Under the pieces are notes generated by a model. That model did no database searches. It was not told where the DNA came from and saw only the letters and a list, made by a program, of their open reading frames with translations. A DNA stretch of 38,790 nt from Erythrobacter sp. (lineage in GTDB: Bacteria > Pseudomonadota > Alphaproteobacteria > Sphingomonadales > Sphingomonadaceae), in NCBI GenBank assembly GCA_013822695.1, contig PNKW01000025.1:1-38790 (forward strand), read 5' to 3'. A program made the position numbers and the translations under genes. Below are positions 32,370 through 38,790 of the stretch, one piece after another. Numbering within the stretch: position 1 is the first letter of the stretch; the number at the start of each line of letters is the position of its first letter.

Positions 32370-33971
32370 GTGATTTACCCTGCCCGCCTGCGGATCTCCC
32401 CACGCCTCCGGCTGATCGCCGCGCTGCTGTGCGCGATTGCGGTGCTGCTCGGCCTGCTGCGGGCCGGCCCGCTCGCGGCTGATCCGGGCGATGTCGATGC
32501 GGCTTCGCGCGGCGTGGTACGGGTGGTGATCATCGGCGAGGAAGGCGGCGAGCCCGTCCCCGTCAGCCACGGCACCGGCTTTGCGGTCTCGGCGACGCGG
32601 ATCGTCACCAACGCGCATGTCGTGGCCGAGGCGGTGCAGGACGATACGCTGCGGATCGGCATCGTCCCCTCCGAAGGCACGGGCGGTGCCTTCGCGCGGG
32701 TGGTAGCGGTGAGCCCGCGCAACGACCTCGCCCTGCTCGAGATCGCGAGCGGATCGCTGCGCCTGCCCCCGCTGGCGCTGGCGGGGGGCAACACCGGCAA
32801 TCTCGGCGAGGTCTCGGCGGTGGGCTACCCGATGAATGTCGATCTGGCCCAGGGCCTCGACATGTCGGACATCTTCCGCGCTCAGCCGCCGGTCAAGTCG
32901 CGCGGCTTCCTGTCGGGCGAGCGGCCGAGCCGCCAGTTCGACACGATCCTCCACACCGCCCCGATCGCGCGCGGCAATTCGGGCGGGCCGCTGCTCGATC
33001 CGTGCGGGCGGGTGATCGGGGTGAACAGCTTCAGTGCCGATGCCCAGGGCGGCGACGGCGAGTTCTACTTCGCGGTATCCTTGCGCGAATTGCTGCCCTT
33101 CCTGCGCAGCAACAAGGTCGAGCCGGTGGTCAACGCCCTCCCCTGCCGCTCGATCGACGAATTGAACGCCGAGGAGCGCCAGCGCCTCGAAGCCGAGCAG
33201 AGCAAGGCGCGCGCCGCGCTCGAGGAGCGTTCGGAAACCTTGCGCGAAGTGCGCGAGACCGCCCGCCTCACCGCGCAGATGGAGGTGATCGAGGCGCGCG
33301 AGAACCGCATGGCGCTGGCGCTGATCGCGCTGCTCGCCTGCATCGGCGCGGGCTATGCCGCCTTCGTATGGCGCGGGGACGAGGCCCGGTCCACCCACGT
33401 GCGGACCCTTGGCGCGGTGTCGGCGGCGGGGTTGGCGGTCGCCTTGCTGCTGTGGTTCACCCGCCCCGGCCTTTCCGAGATCGAGGATCGCGTGGCGGCG
33501 GCGGTAGAGAAGGCCGGCGGCGGCAGCGCCGCGTCCGATGCTTCGGGCAAGACCTCGGACGCGGCCGAGGGCGCGTTGATCTGCACCCTCGTCCCCGAGC
33601 GCAGCCGCGTCACCGCCGCGCGCACCGATGACGTCGCCTTCGAATGGTCGGCCGACGGCTGCGTCAACGGACGCACGCAATATGGCCTTGCGCAAGGGGG
33701 GGAATGGCAACGCGTCTTCGCGGCCGAAGATGATGCGGCGCTCGCGGTCAACACCTATGACCCGGCGACCCGCACCTTGCGCACCGACCGCTACCTGCTG
33801 GGCCAGGAGGCCCTAGCCGCCGCCCGCGAAGCGCGCGCCGCCTACACGCCGCCCGCCTGCGGGGTGAGCGACGCGGCCCGCACCCTGGGCGAACAGCAGT
33901 CCACACTGCTCGCGGGCCTGCCCGAAAGGCCCAACGAGCGACTGGTCTATAGCTGCACGGCAAAGAAGTAG
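32370..33971 (+). CDS. Membrane-anchored trypsin-like serine protease (HtrA-like, no PDZ)
   Basis: A 533-residue protease. The N-terminal membrane segment (LIAALLCAIAVLLGLLRAG) is followed by a chymotrypsin-fold domain with the triad His83 in TNAHVV, Asp119 in RNDLALL and Ser204 in RGNSGGP. No PDZ domain follows. Instead there is a coiled-coil stretch (EERQRLEAEQSKARAALEER), two more membrane segments (MALALIALLACIGAGYAAFV and VSAAGLAVALLLWF), and a C-terminal beta domain with paired cysteines (ALICTLVPERSR, SADGCVNGRT, YTPPACGV, YSCTAKK). The start is a GTG with AAGGA seven bases upstream (32358-32362), better than the TTG at 32352. The role could be envelope quality control. Confidence 0.85.
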   Translation: MIYPARLRISPRLRLIAALLCAIAVLLGLLRAGPLAADPGDVDAASRGVVRVVIIGEEGGEPVPVSHGTGFAVSATRIVTNAHVVAEAVQDDTLRIGIVPSEGTGGAFARVVAVSPRNDLALLEIASGSLRLPPLALAGGNTGNLGEVSAVGYPMNVDLAQGLDMSDIFRAQPPVKSRGFLSGERPSRQFDTILHTAPIARGNSGGPLLDPCGRVIGVNSFSADAQGGDGEFYFAVSLRELLPFLRSNKVEPVVNALPCRSIDELNAEERQRLEAEQSKARAALEERSETLREVRETARLTAQMEVIEARENRMALALIALLACIGAGYAAFVWRGDEARSTHVRTLGAVSAAGLAVALLLWFTRPGLSEIEDRVAAAVEKAGGGSAASDASGKTSDAAEGALICTLVPERSRVTAARTDDVAFEWSADGCVNGRTQYGLAQGGEWQRVFAAEDDAALAVNTYDPATRTLRTDRYLLGQEALAAAREARAAYTPPACGVSDAARTLGEQQSTLLAGLPERPNERLVYSCTAKK

Positions 33972-34026
33972 CGCCCCGCCCGCGCCCTCCCCGCTTCGCA
34001 CCTGCACAATTCCTCCCCCTCGTGGC

Positions 34027-34055
34027 TTGCATGAACCAGAATCAATTGCTAGGCG
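34027..34055 (+). promoter_or_regulatory. Weak promoter candidate for the atp operon
   Basis: TTGCAT (34027-34032) and TAGGCG (34050-34055) are 17 bases apart in the otherwise GC-rich 177-base gap before atpH. The -10 is poor; the gap holds no other gene that I can support. Confidence 0.28.
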
Positions 34056-34148
34056 CGCGCCAACCTTAGCGGGGCGCCCTTGAGCGTGCCCCGATCCCGA
34101 GGCCCAAGCATACTTCCTTATGAAGCTTCGCAAGAGGATTGCACGCGC

Positions 34149-36244
<2,096 letters not shown>

Positions 36245-36256
36245 GGACATCGCCCG

Positions 36257-37126
36257 GTGGCATCCCTTAAGGAACTGAAAGGCCGGATCAACTCGGTCAA
36301 ATCGACCCAGAAGATCACCAAGGCCAAGCAGATGGTTGCGGCGGCCAAGCTGCGCCGTGCCCAAGCGGCTGCCGAAGCCGGTCGGCCCTATGCCGCGCGG
36401 CTGGCGGCGGTGATGGCCTCGTTGGCGAGCAAGGTGTCGGGCGACAGCGCGCCCAAGCTGCTCGCGGGCACGGGTGCGGACAGCAAGCACCTCCTCGTGG
36501 TAGTCAACACCGACAAGGGGCTGTGCGGCGGGTTGAACTCGAACATCGTCAAGGCCGCCAAGGCCAAGGCGAAGGAGTTGATCGCTGCGGGCAAGTCGGT
36601 CGAATTCTACCTCGTCGGCAAGAAGGGCCGCGCGCCGCTGAAGCGCGAATTCCCTTCGCTGATCGGCGCAGGCTTCGACACCAGCACGGTCAAGACCCCG
36701 GGCTTCAGCGAAGCCGAGGCGGTCGCCAATGAGCTGATCGCGCTGTTCGAAAGCGGCGCTTTCGATGTGGCGCATCTGATCTACCCGACCTTCAAGTCGG
36801 CGCTGGCGCAGGACGCCACGGTCAATCAGCTGATCCCCGTCCCCGCTCCGGCGCAGAGCGCGGCTGCCGAAGCCGTGGTCGAATATGAGTCGGGCGAAGA
36901 GGAAATCCTCGAAGAACTGCTGCCGCGCTACCTGCGCACCCAGCTGTTCGGCGCGCTGCTCGAGCGTGAGGCATCCGAACAGGGCGCCTCGATGACCGCG
37001 ATGGACAACGCCACGCGCAACGCGGGCGAGCTGATCCAGAAGCTCACCATCCAGTACAACCGCAGCCGCCAGGCCGCGATCACCACCGAATTGATCGAAA
37101 TCATTGCGGGCGCAGAAGCGCTCTAA
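36257..37126 (+). CDS. atpG: F-type ATP synthase subunit gamma
   Basis: A 289-residue central rotor shaft. It has the N-terminal helix [20 protein letters not shown], the conserved [15 protein letters not shown], and the C-terminal helix ending [17 protein letters not shown] that enters the alpha/beta hexamer. The start is a GTG at 36257, with AAGGA nine bases upstream (36243-36247) overlapping the atpA stop. It sits between atpA and atpD in the standard order. Confidence 0.98.
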   Translation: MASLKELKGRINSVKSTQKITKAKQMVAAAKLRRAQAAAEAGRPYAARLAAVMASLASKVSGDSAPKLLAGTGADSKHLLVVVNTDKGLCGGLNSNIVKAAKAKAKELIAAGKSVEFYLVGKKGRAPLKREFPSLIGAGFDTSTVKTPGFSEAEAVANELIALFESGAFDVAHLIYPTFKSALAQDATVNQLIPVPAPAQSAAAEAVVEYESGEEEILEELLPRYLRTQLFGALLEREASEQGASMTAMDNATRNAGELIQKLTIQYNRSRQAAITTELIEIIAGAEAL

Positions 37127-37137
37127 TTGAAGGCTAG

Positions 37138-38601
<1,464 letters not shown>

Positions 38602-38610
38602 TCCGCTTCC

Positions 38611-38757
38611 CCCTCCCGCCGGAGGTTGGCACCAGCCAACCGACTATCTGGAGAACGGGAGGGGAGCGAGACTTGCCAGCTTGCTGGCTAGTCGCAGCGG
38701 GGTGGGCCTCCACCGGCCCATTCCCACCCCCAGCCCCTCCCGCAAGCGGGAGGGGGG
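38611..38757. repeat. Structured repeat between atpD and atpC
   Basis: Three strong hairpins were found: GGTTGGC-ACCA-GCCAACC (38624-38641), GACTTGCCAGC/GCTGGCTAGTC (38670-38693, one T-T mismatch) and CCCCTCCCGC-AA-GCGGGAGGGG (38734-38755). The GGGAGGGG/CCTCCACC vocabulary matches the repeat at 9787-9932. It sits on the nascent mRNA between beta and epsilon subunit genes and probably affects 3' stability or read-through. No gene is seen in it. Confidence 0.7.
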
Positions 38758-38770
38758 TTAGGAAGAGACA

Positions 38771-38790
38771 ATGCCCCTCCACTTCGAACT
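38771..38790 (+). CDS. atpC: F-type ATP synthase subunit epsilon (start only, cut by window end)
   Basis: Six codons and part of a seventh (MPLHFEL when completed with Leu) follow GGAAGAGACA. MxLHFEL is the usual opening of epsilon subunits in this group, and the position after atpD is the conserved one. Epsilon couples the rotor and inhibits ATP hydrolysis. Only the first residues are visible; the call relies on synteny. Confidence 0.8.

Noticed and set aside
33972..34148. Possible RNA gene in the gap before atpH
   Set aside because: No cloverleaf, no terminator and no conserved RNA pattern seen; only a weak promoter candidate.

Overview
The window is a high-GC chromosomal segment. Gene content and order point to an alphaproteobacterium of the order Sphingomonadales, most like the Erythrobacter/Porphyrobacter group. 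The indicators are the rpmF-plsX-fabH-ihfA-merR operon, the atpHAGDC operon beginning with a GTG-started atpH, a CobT-type cobaltochelatase subunit, an iron-sulfur photolyase, and the classes of intergenic repeat. This placement is inferred from protein resemblance; no database search was possible. Most of the window is core housekeeping sequence, with a few lower-GC accessory patches.

Layout. 1-3993 (+): the 3' end of a DsbA-like oxidoreductase, then smc. 4002-4650 (+): a BrnT/BrnA toxin-antitoxin pair with its own promoter, a palindromic operator candidate and a terminator-like hairpin in the leader. 4654-7819 (-): rpmF-plsX-fabH-ihfA-merR. 8052-9785: a MAPEG protein, then a divergent desaturase/ArsR pair around two palindromes. 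9786-12538: a repeat, a metallo-beta-lactamase-fold hydrolase, an orphan small gene, and an S24-family repressor with two tandem operators facing two small genes. 12553-16717 (-): aldehyde dehydrogenase, an acetolactate-synthase-like ThDP enzyme and a D-2-hydroxyacid dehydrogenase. 16823-19029 (-): cysS and a nitroreductase. 19132-19393: a MITE-like element. 19406-23160 (-): two exported proteins, cobT and a transaldolase-like aldolase. 23221-24575: a convergent DUF2490/DUF4197 pair. 24631-29041 (+): priA, an FeS photolyase and a glutathione transferase. 29114-29920 (-): a low-GC DUF3800 gene. 30001-32287 (-): ada, a DUF1203 gene and an exported protein. 32370-33971 (+): a membrane serine protease. 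34149-38790 (+): atpH, atpA, atpG, atpD and the start of atpC, with a structured repeat between atpD and atpC.

The strongest single observation is a perfect 16-bp parS-type sequence (TGTTTCACGTGAAACA, 31028-31043) inside the 13-bp overlap of the DUF1203 gene and ada. It encodes the last codons of one gene and the first codons of the other in different frames. With smc about 30 kb away, it suggests an origin-proximal position and a ParB/SMC loading site. Other points worth a second look are the autoregulatory architectures (brnTA, S24 repressor, arsR/desaturase), the MITE lying between a gene and its likely terminator, the repeat dividing the ATP synthase operon, a desaturase lacking the usual second histidine box, and three convergent gene pairs whose stop codons overlap as palindromic CTAG or TTAA.

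No tRNA, rRNA, CRISPR array, intact transposase or prophage structural gene was recognised.
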